From NCBI RefSeq assembly GCF_017316305.2, contig NZ_CP147250.1, forward strand, positions 2,479,001 through 2,543,000: a stretch of 64,000 nucleotides of DNA, read 5' to 3'. The stretch's first letter is position 1. Each line of letters starts with the position of its first letter. Of this stretch, positions 44,423 through 54,998 are shown in pieces. The DNA is from Enterococcus sp. DIV1094. GTDB lineage: Bacteria; Bacillota; Bacilli; Lactobacillales; Enterococcaceae. The notes under the pieces were generated by a model. That model searched no databases. It was not told the origin of the DNA and saw only the letters and a list, made by a program, of their open reading frames with translations. The translations under genes and the position numbers were made by a program.

Positions 44423-45688
44423 ATGAAATGTTTAGTTATTGGCTCCGGCGGACGGGAACATGCAGTCAGTAAGAAACTTGCAGCTAGCCCGTTGGTCGAA
44501 GCGGTATATTGTGCCCCTGGAAATCCGGGGATGAAAAAAGACGGGATCAGACTAGTGGATCTTGCGGAAACAGATCATGAAAAACTGATTGGATTCGCTC
44601 AAACTGAAGGCATCGCATGGACGTTCGTAGGTCCAGAGGTTCCCTTACTTAATGGGATCGTTGATGATTTCCAAGCAGCTGGACTAGCTATTTTTGGTCC
44701 AACGAAATCAGCGGCATTGATCGAAGGTTCAAAGAGTTTTGCTAAAGAACTGATGGCACGTCAAGGAATTCCCACCGCAGATTCACAAACTTTTACAAGT
44801 TTTAGTGAAGCGAGAACCTACATTGAAGCAAAAGGTGCGCCAATCGTCATCAAAGCAGATGGATTAGCTGCTGGTAAAGGGGTCGTTGTGGCAGAAACAC
44901 TTGAAGACGCAGTCAACGCCGCTTCAGAGATGTTAGAAAATGATCGATTTGGTGCGAGTGGGCAGCGAATCGTCGTAGAAGAATTTTTGTCTGGCGAAGA
45001 ATTTTCTTTACTTGCTTTTGTTCGCGACACAGAGGTTTATCCAATGGTGATCTCGCAAGATCATAAACGAGCTTATAATGAAGATAAAGGGCCAAATACT
45101 GGTGGAATGGGCGCGTATACACCTGTACCGCAAATTCCTCAATCAGTGGTCGATCAGGCGATCGAAGAAGTGTTGAAACCAGCAGCACAAGGCATGAAAG
45201 AGTTAGGACGCTCATTTACAGGTATTTTATATGCTGGTTTGATTGCTACGACTGATGGTCCGAAAGTGATCGAGTTCAATGCTCGTTTTGGTGATCCGGA
45301 AACGCAAGTTGTCTTGCCTCGCCTGAAAAGTGATTTAGCAGAAATTATTGATCGTCTGTTATCAGACAAACCGATCGAGTTGACCTGGGAAACTGAAGGA
45401 TGTCGCCTAGGTGTGGTGGTGGCGGCAGAAGGTTATCCAGGAACTTATCAAAAAGGTACGTTACTCCCAGATTTTTCATCTGACACAGAAGTTTCAGTCT
45501 ATTATGCTGGGGTCGAGGAAGAATCAGGAGATCTGGTAAGCTCAGGAGGGCGTATCTATCTGGTAGAAGCAAGTGGTCAAACCATCGAAGAAGCGCAAGA
45601 AAAAATATACTCTGTTTTAAAAGTCAAGAATACTGACCATACTTTCTATCGGACGGACATCGGCTCTAAATCCTTGATGCCAAAGTAA
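44423..45688 (+). CDS. purD: Phosphoribosylamine-glycine ligase
   Basis: A 421-residue ATP-grasp GAR synthetase. VIGSGGREHAVSKKLA, PGNPGM, IVIKADGLAAGKGVVVA, GPNTGGMGAYTPVPQ and FNARFGDPETQVVLPRL are signature stretches. It is the last gene of the pur unit, 15 bases after purH, and is followed by a terminator. Confidence 0.96.
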   Translation: MKCLVIGSGGREHAVSKKLAASPLVEAVYCAPGNPGMKKDGIRLVDLAETDHEKLIGFAQTEGIAWTFVGPEVPLLNGIVDDFQAAGLAIFGPTKSAALIEGSKSFAKELMARQGIPTADSQTFTSFSEARTYIEAKGAPIVIKADGLAAGKGVVVAETLEDAVNAASEMLENDRFGASGQRIVVEEFLSGEEFSLLAFVRDTEVYPMVISQDHKRAYNEDKGPNTGGMGAYTPVPQIPQSVVDQAIEEVLKPAAQGMKELGRSFTGILYAGLIATTDGPKVIEFNARFGDPETQVVLPRLKSDLAEIIDRLLSDKPIELTWETEGCRLGVVVAAEGYPGTYQKGTLLPDFSSDTEVSVYYAGVEEESGDLVSSGGRIYLVEASGQTIEEAQEKIYSVLKVKNTDHTFYRTDIGSKSLMPK

Positions 45689-45704
45689 AAGCTGTGTAAA
45701 AAGA

Positions 45705-45749
45705 TAAAACTATTTTTTGCTGAAAAGGAAAAATAGTTTTATTTTTTTT
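45705..45749 (+). terminator. Terminator of the pur operon
   Basis: ATAAAACTATTTTT (45705-45718) pairs with AAAAATAGTTTTAT (45729-45742), followed by a T run. The stem is AT-rich but long. Confidence 0.78.
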
Positions 45750-45806
45750 GAAGCCTTTTCATGGTGGTTATGGTAAAATCGAGGTGGTAAGAAAGGATGA
45801 GATTTG

Positions 45807-46721
45807 ATGAAAAAGATTCGTTTAGGGGCTTCTGACCAGCTCGTATCCTCCGTCATTTTAGGCTGTATGCGTTTGAATGGTTCTGAACAACCTGAGAAAG
45901 TGATTGAAACAGCTTTTGAAAATGGCATCAACTTTTTTGACCATGCGGATATTTACGGTGGTGGGGACTGTGAAACGATTTTTGCTCAAGCGTTAGCAAA
46001 AACTTCGCTAAAACGTGATGAATTATTTATCCAAACAAAGTGCGGGATCGTCCCAGGAGTGATGTTTGATTTTTCAAAAAAACATATCATTCAATCCGTG
46101 GAAGATAGTCTTCGTCGATTGAACATGGAGTATGTCGACGCATTATTACTTCACCGTCCAGATACATTGGTTGAACCAGAAGAAGTGGCTGCGGCTTTTG
46201 ATGAACTGGAGCAATCTGGGAAAGTTCGTTTCTTCGGTGTGAGCAATCAAAAACCGATGCAAATCGAATTGTTGAAAAAATATGTCCGTCAACCGTTGTT
46301 GGCGAATCAATTGCAGTTTGGTCTTAAACACTCAGAAATGATCGATCAAGGAATCCATGTGAATATGACTGATGAAGCAAGTGTGGACCATGATGGCAGT
46401 ATCTTAGATTACTCACGTTTACATGACATGACGATCCAAGCGTGGTCGCCATATCAATATGGTTTCTTTGAGGGAGTGTTTATCGGCAACGAGAAATTCC
46501 CTGAATTAAATCAGTCGTTAGAAGAACTGGCAGAAAAATATCAGACAACACCAACTGGTTTAGCTTCTGCTTGGATCTTACGTCATCCAGCTAATATGCA
46601 AGTCATTGCTGGAACGATGAATCTTAAGCGAATTGAAGAAATCGCTAAAGCATCAACGATCGATATGACTAGAGAAGATTGGTATGCACTATACCGCGCA
46701 GCTGGCAACATTTTGCCATAA
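45807..46721 (+). CDS. Aldo/keto reductase
   Basis: A 304-residue NADPH-dependent oxidoreductase of the AKR barrel type (closest in style to YdhF-like members). FFDHADIYGGGDCE holds the catalytic Asp and Tyr, and LFIQTKCGIV the Lys. The usual His is in ALLLHRPDTLVEP, and RFFGVSNQ is the cofactor/structural motif. The substrate is unknown. ATG 45807 follows AAAGGATGA. It has its own terminator and is not part of the pur unit. Confidence 0.9.
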   Translation: MKKIRLGASDQLVSSVILGCMRLNGSEQPEKVIETAFENGINFFDHADIYGGGDCETIFAQALAKTSLKRDELFIQTKCGIVPGVMFDFSKKHIIQSVEDSLRRLNMEYVDALLLHRPDTLVEPEEVAAAFDELEQSGKVRFFGVSNQKPMQIELLKKYVRQPLLANQLQFGLKHSEMIDQGIHVNMTDEASVDHDGSILDYSRLHDMTIQAWSPYQYGFFEGVFIGNEKFPELNQSLEELAEKYQTTPTGLASAWILRHPANMQVIAGTMNLKRIEEIAKASTIDMTREDWYALYRAAGNILP

Positions 46722-46739
46722 AACAAAAGATATCATTGA

Positions 46740-46779
46740 CCGACTCTCTGTTTTTGGATGAGCAAGAGAGTCGGTTTTA
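46740..46779 (+). terminator. Terminator of the aldo/keto reductase gene
   Basis: CCGACTCTCT (46740-46749) pairs with AGAGAGTCGG (46765-46774), followed by TTTTA. Confidence 0.88.
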
Positions 46780-46826
46780 TAAAAAGAAAAAAACGATGAG
46801 TCGCATCGAAGAAAAGAGGAGAATCA

Positions 46827-47981
46827 ATGGACAAAAACCTAAGAAATTTATTGCAAAATGAGAGAAAACACTTATATAGCGATTTTAGTGCAATACATAA
46901 AACACAACAAAAGCTTTATAAAGAGATCATCAAAGAACAAAATAATTTATTAAATAGATATCCTAAAAATGAAAGACAAGCAAGAGCACTCGTTGATGCA
47001 ATCAATTCCTATGATGCTAAGGTAGATAAATGGGTTGTTAATGCCATGAAAATGGAGAAAATAGAGAAGCATATCAAAGGTATTCGCTTAAAATTACATG
47101 CAGGTATACAGCAACCGAGTAAGGCGTTTAAAAAAATGGGGTATCAAGAAAATTCAGCAATCAATCTGCTTGAGAAACGGAATGAGACTTTCTATCCGAA
47201 GGTATTCCATGGATTGATTGAAAAAGTCAGTTCTTTCCATAGCCCGGGTTTCACTTTCACTCATGGAGAAGCGAAAATTCCAGAAAAGGTTGACTTGGAT
47301 TTAAGCAAAAAGACGCTCCAAGTTCGTAAAGATCGTTTGACAGCTGAACTGAAAGTGCTACATAAAGAAGTGCATGAATGGAAAAATGAATTAGAAGGAT
47401 TAACGAAACAAGTGTTAAAGAGTCAGAAAGATATACAAAATCCCGATTTTCGAACGGACTTCATAACAGGGTTGGAATCTCATCATTCAATCGATAATAT
47501 TACTAGACCAGTGCTCGATTCGGTCGAATCATTACATTCAAGTATGTTGAGTTACGGTGCTGCGTTGATTCATTTACATAAAAAAGACGAACAGCTCTTT
47601 GAAACTAGAGAAAAAATCAATAGCAGTAAGGAGTATGTTGAGGGTAGTAAGACCTTAAAAGAGTTGAATTATAAGCGTGGAGATGCGCTTGCAACTCTAA
47701 CAAAAGTGCATAGAAACCACTATACGCCTAAAGTGTTAGGAGCCATTGATTATATAAGGAGTCAAGGAGCAGAAGTTGAGCGAGCGGTCAATGTACATAG
47801 ACGATTAGATACTAAAAATAATATTCAAATTCGGCGAGACTTGCAAACTGGTGGTTCTTTTGCAGATCGGACTAATGCTGCGAAAGACCAAGCAAAAACG
47901 ATGCAAAACAGACGGTTGGGAATTATTAATCAAGATAAAACTCGTAAGCCAAATGATAGTAAACAAAAAAGTGATCGTTGA
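46827..47981 (+). CDS. Unrecognised coiled-coil-rich protein (384 aa)
   Basis: A 384-residue, very basic and polar protein with no signal peptide or membrane segment. Long helical, heptad-like stretches lie at about 1-100 and 165-205 (LTAELKVLHKEVHEWKNELEGLTKQVL) and about 250-300. The C-terminal 60 residues are Arg/Lys/Gln/Asn-rich and probably disordered. It does not match a family known to the annotator. AAGAGGAG precedes the ATG. Codon choice (ATA, AGA) appears more AT-biased than in the surrounding housekeeping genes, which would fit a horizontally acquired gene. It is flanked by terminators on both sides. Confidence 0.6.
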   Translation: MDKNLRNLLQNERKHLYSDFSAIHKTQQKLYKEIIKEQNNLLNRYPKNERQARALVDAINSYDAKVDKWVVNAMKMEKIEKHIKGIRLKLHAGIQQPSKAFKKMGYQENSAINLLEKRNETFYPKVFHGLIEKVSSFHSPGFTFTHGEAKIPEKVDLDLSKKTLQVRKDRLTAELKVLHKEVHEWKNELEGLTKQVLKSQKDIQNPDFRTDFITGLESHHSIDNITRPVLDSVESLHSSMLSYGAALIHLHKKDEQLFETREKINSSKEYVEGSKTLKELNYKRGDALATLTKVHRNHYTPKVLGAIDYIRSQGAEVERAVNVHRRLDTKNNIQIRRDLQTGGSFADRTNAAKDQAKTMQNRRLGIINQDKTRKPNDSKQKSDR

Positions 47982-48024
47982 TAGGGATTGTGACGAATCA
48001 AACGAACAAGCAAAGATTAATACG

Positions 48025-48060
48025 AAAAAGCGAACATTTTTAAAAATGTTTGCTTTTTTT
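48025..48060 (+). terminator. Terminator of the 384-aa gene
   Basis: AAAAGCGAACATTTT pairs with AAAATGTTTGCTTTT (one G-U pair) around a minimal loop, followed by a T run. Confidence 0.85.
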
Positions 48061-48218
48061 AACGAAAAGTTAATTAATGATAAAATACAGTTTTTTTATT
48101 ATAAAAAGCTTGATTTTTTATTTGATTTACGTTAAATTACATGAGGTGCTAAAAATAAGCACGAAAAAAGAAGGTAATGTTCGTGTTTTGACGAATATAA
48201 TCCCGAGAGGAAGATATG

Positions 48219-49196
48219 ATGAAAGTATTTGATTACGAAGATATTCAACTAATTCCTAATAAATGTATCGTAAACAGCCGTTCAGAATGTGATACTACAG
48301 TGAAATTAGGTTCACATACATTTAAGATGCCTGTTGTACCAGCTAATATGCAAACGATCATTGATGAAACGATTGCGGAATTTTTAGCTGAAAATGGTTA
48401 TTTCTATATCATGCATCGTTTTGAAGAAGAAACACGAATCCCGTTTATCGAAAAAATGAAAGAAAAAAACTTGATCTCTTCTATCAGTGTTGGTGTGAAG
48501 AAAGACGAGTATGCCTTTGTAGAAGAATTAGCAGCAAAATCTCTTGTGCCTGATTATATAACAATCGATATTGCTCATGGACACTCGAATGCTGTGATTG
48601 CGATGATCCAACATATCAAAAAGCATTTACCGGATACATTTGTGATTGCTGGGAATGTAGGGACACCAGAAGCGGTTCGCGAACTAGAAAATGCCGGCGC
48701 AGATGCAACTAAAGTGGGGATTGGCCCAGGAAAAGTGTGTATCACAAAAATCAAAACTGGTTTTGGTACTGGTGGCTGGCAACTAGCAGCGTTAAGATGG
48801 TGTGCAAAAGCAGCACGTAAACCAATCATTGCAGATGGCGGGATCCGCACACCTGGAGACGTGGCGAAATCTGTTCGTTTTGGTGCAACGATGGTGATGA
48901 TCGGCTCATTATTTGCTGGACATGAAGAATCACCGGGAGAAACAAAAGTAGAAAACGGAGTTGTCTATAAAGAATACTTCGGCTCTGCTTCTGAATTCCA
49001 AAAAGGCGAGAAGAAAAACGTCGAAGGTAAGAAAATCTGGATCCAACATAAAGGATCATTGAAAGATACGTTAGTCGAAATGCAACAAGATTTACAATCT
49101 TCCATTTCATATGCTGGTGGACGCGATTTAGAATCGATTCGAAAAGTTGATTACGTGATCGTTAAAAACTCGATTTTTAATGGAGATACGATTTAA
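48219..49196 (+). CDS. guaC: GMP reductase
   Basis: A 325-residue IMPDH-family enzyme that converts GMP to IMP, returning guanine nucleotides to the common pool. The N terminus [18 protein letters not shown], the [11 protein letters not shown] loop, the catalytic Cys in [12 protein letters not shown], and [14 protein letters not shown] are present. It lacks CBS domains, as GuaC should. ATG 48219 or 48216 are both possible after GAGAGGAA. An imperfect reverse PurBox (AATGTTCGTGTTTT, 48176-48189) lies just upstream, so shared control with the pur genes is plausible. Confidence 0.95.
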   Translation: MKVFDYEDIQLIPNKCIVNSRSECDTTVKLGSHTFKMPVVPANMQTIIDETIAEFLAENGYFYIMHRFEEETRIPFIEKMKEKNLISSISVGVKKDEYAFVEELAAKSLVPDYITIDIAHGHSNAVIAMIQHIKKHLPDTFVIAGNVGTPEAVRELENAGADATKVGIGPGKVCITKIKTGFGTGGWQLAALRWCAKAARKPIIADGGIRTPGDVAKSVRFGATMVMIGSLFAGHEESPGETKVENGVVYKEYFGSASEFQKGEKKNVEGKKIWIQHKGSLKDTLVEMQQDLQSSISYAGGRDLESIRKVDYVIVKNSIFNGDTI

Positions 49197-49207
49197 TTCA
49201 AAAGAAA

Positions 49208-49243
49208 AGGATTGGTAGGAGAAATCTTACCAATCTTTTTTTT
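49208..49243 (+). terminator. Terminator of guaC
   Basis: GATTGGTA (49210-49217) pairs with TACCAATC (49228-49235), flanked by A and T runs. Confidence 0.88.
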
Positions 49244-49306
49244 GATATTTTTATTTCTTTTGAAACTAAGCTACAATAGTAGAAAGTAAATTATTGGAGA
49301 ATAAAT

Positions 49307-50740
49307 ATGTGGACGAAAGTAAACAAAAATAAAGGGTCTGCCTACCAACAGGTCATGGACCAGATCGTAAAGAAAATCGAAAGTGGTCAATTGCAGCCAG
49401 GGGATAAGTTGCCTTCTGAACGATTATTTGCTGATTTTTTTGGCGTGAATCGTACGACAGTCGTTCATGCGTTAGATGAGTTGAAGGGATTAGGTATCTT
49501 GGAAAGTCGCCGAGGGAGTGGGCGGTTTATTAGTTCTTTGACGTGGGGCGATTTTTCAGAACCAAGGATCGATTGGCGACAGCTGATTTCAGCTCGGTAT
49601 GGAAAAATAGTCGATACTTATGGAGAAAAGGTCAAAGAGGCAAGTCGAAAATCTGATTTTTTAGATCTCTACTCAAGCGAGATGCCAGTTGATGTACTTC
49701 CAAATGTCGAAATGCCCAATTATACATTAGAAGGTATCATAAAAGAAGAACAAGCCGTTTCGGTGTTTGGCTATCAACCATTGATGGCGCAAATCAGAGA
49801 ACGATTGGTGAAAACTAACGGATTTTCGTTTAAAAAAAGTCAACTGCTAGTCACTGGCGGAGGGCAACAAGCGATTTTTCTTATTTTACAGACGATTTTG
49901 TCAGTAGGAGATGCAATTGCTGTCGAATCACCCACCTTTTTTTACGGTTTACCTTTGTTCAAAGCCTTAGGTACAAGGTTATTTGGTATTCCGATGGATG
50001 AGCATGGGATTGATTTAGATCGTTTAGAAGAAGCCATTCTCAAACATAAAATCAAAGCGGTCTTGGTTAACCCTAACTTTCAAAATCCAACAGGTACAGT
50101 GATGTCTGCTGAAAGGCGCCAACATTTGGTCGCGCTTTGCCGCAAATATAAACTACCGATCATTGAAGATGACGTGTTTTTTGATTTAGCATTTTCTCCT
50201 GAAACACAAGCGGCTATCTCTCCGATCCATGCTATTGATCCAGAGAATGTTTTATATGTAGGTTCGCTATCTCGGCTTCTAGGGGAAACAACAAAAATCG
50301 GCTGGATCGTCGGTCCAGCTATTCTTATCCAACGATTATCTGAAGCGCAGAAAATGATGGACGTTTCTTTGAGTATCTTTACACAAATGGCCGCCACTGC
50401 GGTTTTTGATTCTTCGTTTGAACAGAATATGACAAGTCTTCGTCAAAGATTAGAAACGAACAGCCAACTTATACGGGAATGGATCGATTCCCAAGATTTC
50501 TTTCAATTAGCGCCTCTTTCGGGAGGTTACTACGCATGGTTGACTTGGAACGGTGGAAAAATGACTAAGGCATTAGCAGAAAGATTGTTGCGTGAGGGGG
50601 TAGGTGTAGCTCCAGGTTATCTTTTTGGTGAAGAAAAGGGGTTAAGGATCAACTATAGTCGTTTAGAAAGGCAACATCTTCCGTTGTTCATTGCACAAAT
50701 GGATAAACTCCGTCGCTGGTTGGAGGAAGAAGGACATTAG
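49307..50740 (+). CDS. MocR/GntR-type regulator with aminotransferase-like domain lacking the PLP lysine
   Basis: 477 residues. The N-terminal GntR winged helix (about 8-75, QVMDQIVKKIESGQLQPGDKLPSERLFADFFGVNRTTVVHALDEL) is joined by a linker to a fold-type I aminotransferase domain (about 115-475: VTGGGQQAIFLILQ, NPNFQNPTGTVMS, IIEDDVFFDLAF). Normally such proteins read YxGSFSKxLxPxLRLGY, with the Lys forming the PLP Schiff base. Here the motif is YVGSLSRLLGETTKIGW, so that Lys is Arg (residue 323, codon 50273-50275). It probably cannot bind PLP covalently. The target is unknown. It is monocistronic. Confidence 0.85.
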   Translation: MWTKVNKNKGSAYQQVMDQIVKKIESGQLQPGDKLPSERLFADFFGVNRTTVVHALDELKGLGILESRRGSGRFISSLTWGDFSEPRIDWRQLISARYGKIVDTYGEKVKEASRKSDFLDLYSSEMPVDVLPNVEMPNYTLEGIIKEEQAVSVFGYQPLMAQIRERLVKTNGFSFKKSQLLVTGGGQQAIFLILQTILSVGDAIAVESPTFFYGLPLFKALGTRLFGIPMDEHGIDLDRLEEAILKHKIKAVLVNPNFQNPTGTVMSAERRQHLVALCRKYKLPIIEDDVFFDLAFSPETQAAISPIHAIDPENVLYVGSLSRLLGETTKIGWIVGPAILIQRLSEAQKMMDVSLSIFTQMAATAVFDSSFEQNMTSLRQRLETNSQLIREWIDSQDFFQLAPLSGGYYAWLTWNGGKMTKALAERLLREGVGVAPGYLFGEEKGLRINYSRLERQHLPLFIAQMDKLRRWLEEEGH

Positions 50741-50753
50741 AATACGCCGACAG

Positions 50754-50800
50754 AACGAAAAGAAGAGGTAACTTTAGTTATTTTTTCTTTTCGTTTTTGT
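50754..50800 (+). terminator. Terminator of the MocR-type gene
   Basis: AACGAAAAGAA (50754-50764) pairs with TTCTTTTCGTT (50785-50795), followed by TTTGTTTT. Confidence 0.8.
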
Positions 50801-51270
50801 TTTGTGAAAAAATTTCTCTAAAAATGGACGAATTGCTTATAAATCAAAAGAAATGTGCTGTTGTACAGGCTTATTGTTTGTAAAAAAGCCCTTAATAAGG
50901 ATAAAATTAAAGTAGGTGATTTGTGTAATCACTCACTATTATGTAAAAAATTAATACAGTGGTTGTTAAAAGGTTGTAACAACTAGGATGCAGAAATGAA
51001 ACGGTTGTTATAATAGTGGAAGATCATCTCTTTGTTCTTTTAGGAAAAATGTAAACCGCTTACTACATTGTGATTGCCTTCACTATTTCAACAGAGATAG
51101 CGATTGTTATAATTTTTTTAAATGGTGAAAATTTGTGCTTAAAGCTTGTATTTCGGAGGAATACATGATAATTTATTAGTGAAGCCGGAGAAATAGTGAT
51201 ACAGATATCGTCACTGTTTCAACGCGGAATGAAGAGAGTTTCTTATAGATGAGAGAGGAATGTGTGATAA
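50801..51270 (+). promoter_or_regulatory. Long control region of the pdh operon
   Basis: About 470 bases without a gene. TTGTTATAAT occurs twice (51005-51014 and 51104-51113); both contain a TG-extended -10, so two promoters are likely. A dyad GTGATT-TGTGT-AATCAC lies at 50916-50932. CACTRTTTCAAC is repeated at 51081 and about 51211. TTGTGAAAAAATTTC (about 50800-50816) is half a Rex-like site. GTAAACCGCTTAC near 51051 resembles a cre site poorly. Redox or carbon control is plausible but unproven. Confidence 0.5.
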
Positions 51271-52380
<1,110 letters not shown>

Positions 52381-52382
52381 CC

Positions 52383-53360
52383 ATGGCACAAAAAACAATG
52401 ATTCAAGCAATCACAGATGCCTTAGCACTTGAACTTGAAAACGACGAAAACGTACTCGTTTTTGGTGAAGATGTCGGCAAAAACGGAGGCGTATTCCGTG
52501 CAACAGAAGGATTGCAAGAAAAATTCGGCGAAGATCGCGTATTTGACACTCCTTTAGCAGAATCAGGTATTGCCGGATTAGGTTTCGGTTTAGCACTTGA
52601 AGGATTCCGTCCCGTTCCTGAAATCCAATTCTTTGGATTTATCTTTGAAGCGATGGATGAAGTTGTCGCACAAATGGCTCGTACAAGATACCGTATGGGT
52701 GGTACAAGAAATATTCCAGTAACGATCCGTTCACCATTTGGTGGTGGTGTCCATACACCAGAATTGCACTCAGATAACTTGGAAGGATTGATTGCTCAAT
52801 CACCTGGTATCCGTGTAGTAATTCCATCAAACCCATATGATGCAAAAGGATTATTGATTGCTTCTATTAGAAGTAATGACCCTGTTGTCTTCTTGGAGCA
52901 TATGAAACTTTATCGTTCATTCCGTGAGGAAGTGCCAGATGAAGCATATGAAGTGCCATTAGACAAAGCAGCAGTGACTCGCGAAGGAACAGATGTATCG
53001 ATCATCACTTACGGTGCAATGGTTCGTGAAGCAATCAAAGCCGCAGACAATCTTGAAAAAGAAGGAATTTCTGTTGAAATCGTTGACCTAAGAACAGTTG
53101 CTCCTTTAGATGTGGAAACTATCATCAACTCTGTTGAAAAAACAGGCCGTGTCGTTGTCGTTCAAGAAGCACAACGTCAAGCAGGTGTAAGCACTCAAGT
53201 GATTTCTGAAATCTCTGAGCGTGCGATTCTTTCATTAGAAGCTCCAATCGGACGCGTTTCTGCGCCAGATACTGTTTTCCCATTCGGTCAAGCAGAAAAC
53301 ATTTGGTTACCAAATGCTTCTGACATCGAAGCAAAAGTTAAAGAAATCGCAGAATTTTAA
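52383..53360 (+). CDS. pdhB: Pyruvate dehydrogenase E1 beta subunit
   Basis: A 325-residue transketolase-like partner of Pdh[54 protein letters not shown] and [18 protein letters not shown] are characteristic, with the C-terminal transketolase domain ([37 protein letters not shown]). It starts two bases after the pdhA stop, with AAGGAG inside pdhA. Confidence 0.95.
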   Translation: MAQKTMIQAITDALALELENDENVLVFGEDVGKNGGVFRATEGLQEKFGEDRVFDTPLAESGIAGLGFGLALEGFRPVPEIQFFGFIFEAMDEVVAQMARTRYRMGGTRNIPVTIRSPFGGGVHTPELHSDNLEGLIAQSPGIRVVIPSNPYDAKGLLIASIRSNDPVVFLEHMKLYRSFREEVPDEAYEVPLDKAAVTREGTDVSIITYGAMVREAIKAADNLEKEGISVEIVDLRTVAPLDVETIINSVEKTGRVVVVQEAQRQAGVSTQVISEISERAILSLEAPIGRVSAPDTVFPFGQAENIWLPNASDIEAKVKEIAEF

Positions 53361-53383
53361 GGAAAGAAAGGACGTTAAACCCC

Positions 53384-54991
53384 ATGGCTTACCAATTTAA
53401 ATTACCTGATATCGGTGAAGGTATCGCAGAAGGTGAGATCGTTAAATGGTTTGTTCAACCAGGCGATACGATCAATGAAGACGATACATTATTAGAAGTT
53501 CAAAATGACAAATCAGTGGAAGAAATTCCATCTCCAGTAACAGGAACAGTTAAAAGCATCGTTGTTCCAGAAGGTACAGTTGCCAATGTTGGCGATGTAT
53601 TAGTAGAAATCGATGCACCAGGACATGAAGACAATGAAGGTAGCGAAGGCGTTGCAGCAACTGAGCAAACACCTGAAAAACCAGCTGCTGAACCAACAAC
53701 AGAAAGTTCATCTGCATCAGCAGGAGCTTCTGAAGGCGGCGTATTCCAATTCAAATTACCTGATATCGGCGAAGGTATCGCAGAAGGTGAAATCGTTAAG
53801 TGGTTTGTGAAAGCCGGCGACACGATCAATGAAGACGATACGTTATTAGAAGTACAAAATGATAAATCAGTGGAAGAAATTCCATCACCAGTGACAGGAA
53901 CAGTCAAAAACATCGTTGTTTCAGAAGGTACAGTTGCGAATGTTGGTGACGTCCTTGTTGAAATCGATGCACCTGGACACAACAGTGCACCTGCAAGTAA
54001 ACCTGCTGAATCTGCAACATCAGAAACAAAAGTTGAAACTTCAGGTTCTTCAAGCGTAGCAGAAGCAGCTGATCCAAACAAACGTGTTCTAGCTATGCCA
54101 TCTGTTCGTCAATTTGCTCGCGAAAAAGACGTAGATATCACTCAAGTTGCAGCAACTGGAAAAGGCGGACGTGTGACAAAAGAAGATATCGAAAACTTCT
54201 TATCAGGCGGAGGCGCTTCAGCACCTGCTGAAAAACCAGCAGAAACAAAAGCAGCTCCAGCGAAAGCATTCAAATCTAACTTAGGCGACTTAGAAGAACG
54301 TGTAGCATTGACTCCGACACGTAAAGCAATCGCCAAAGCAATGGTCAACAGCAAACAAACAGCTCCTCATGTGACATTACATGATGAAGTAGAAGTAACG
54401 AATCTTTGGGATAACCGTAAGAAATTCAAAGAAGTTGCAGCTGCTAATGGCACGAAATTAACGTTCTTGCCTTATGTTGTCAAAGCATTGACTGCTACAG
54501 TGAAGAAATTCCCAATCTTGAATGCTTCAGTTGATGATGCAAAACAAGAAATCGTTTATAAAAACTATTACAACATCGGTATTGCAACAGATACAGACCA
54601 CGGTTTGTATGTACCGAATGTGAAAGACGCTGACCGTAAAGGCATGTTTGCGATCGCAGACGAAATCAACGAGAAAGCGAAACTTGCACATGATGGTAAG
54701 CTAGCTGCTGATGATATGCGTAACGGTACGATCACGATCAGTAACATTGGTTCAGTTGGTGGCGGCTGGTTCACACCAGTAATCAACTACCCAGAAGTAG
54801 CAATCTTAGGGGTAGGAACAATTGCTCAACAACCAATCGTCAATGCTGAAGGTGAAATCGTTGTTGGTCGTGTAATGAAATTATCATTGAGTTTCGATCA
54901 CCGAATCGTCGATGGTGCGACAGCACAACAAGCAATGAATAACATCAAACGTTTATTAGCTGATCCAGAGCTATTAATGATGGAAGGATGA
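53384..54991 (+). CDS. pdhC: Dihydrolipoamide acetyltransferase E2 with two lipoyl domains
   Basis: 535 residues: lipoyl domain 1 (about 1-78), Ala/Pro/Glu/Ser linker, near-identical lipoyl domain 2 (about 121-197), linker, peripheral-subunit-binding domain (about 228-263, [34 protein letters not shown]) and the acetyltransferase core ending with [14 protein letters not shown]. The lipoylated Lys lies in each NDKSVEEI motif. It forms the core of the complex, moving acetyl groups from E1 to CoA. AAGGAAAGAAAGGACG precedes the ATG. Confidence 0.96.
   Translation: MAYQFKLPDIGEGIAEGEIVKWFVQPGDTINEDDTLLEVQNDKSVEEIPSPVTGTVKSIVVPEGTVANVGDVLVEIDAPGHEDNEGSEGVAATEQTPEKPAAEPTTESSSASAGASEGGVFQFKLPDIGEGIAEGEIVKWFVKAGDTINEDDTLLEVQNDKSVEEIPSPVTGTVKNIVVSEGTVANVGDVLVEIDAPGHNSAPASKPAESATSETKVETSGSSSVAEAADPNKRVLAMPSVRQFAREKDVDITQVAATGKGGRVTKEDIENFLSGGGASAPAEKPAETKAAPAKAFKSNLGDLEERVALTPTRKAIAKAMVNSKQTAPHVTLHDEVEVTNLWDNRKKFKEVAAANGTKLTFLPYVVKALTATVKKFPILNASVDDAKQEIVYKNYYNIGIATDTDHGLYVPNVKDADRKGMFAIADEINEKAKLAHDGKLAADDMRNGTITISNIGSVGGGWFTPVINYPEVAILGVGTIAQQPIVNAEGEIVVGRVMKLSLSFDHRIVDGATAQQAMNNIKRLLADPELLMMEG
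53393..53980 (+). repeat. Tandem duplication of the lipoyl-domain coding sequence in pdhC
   Basis: Two copies of about 233 bases (53393-53626 and 53747-53980), 354 bases apart, differ mostly at third codon positions. The near-identity at protein level with silent differences suggests purifying selection or gene conversion. Confidence 0.9.
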
Positions 54992-54998
54992 GAAACAA

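Noticed and set aside
51050..51066. cre (CcpA) site in the pdh leader
   Set aside because: GTAAACCGCTTAC keeps the core but matches only about 9 of 14 positions; too weak to annotate.
53393..53980. CRISPR-like or mobile repeat
   Set aside because: The repeats are coding and correspond exactly to lipoyl domains.
53500..54081. 193-codon minus-strand frame opposite pdhC
   Set aside because: It is antisense to the lipoyl repeats. Its Ser/Thr/Pro-rich sequence mirrors their codon pattern, and it lacks independent signals.
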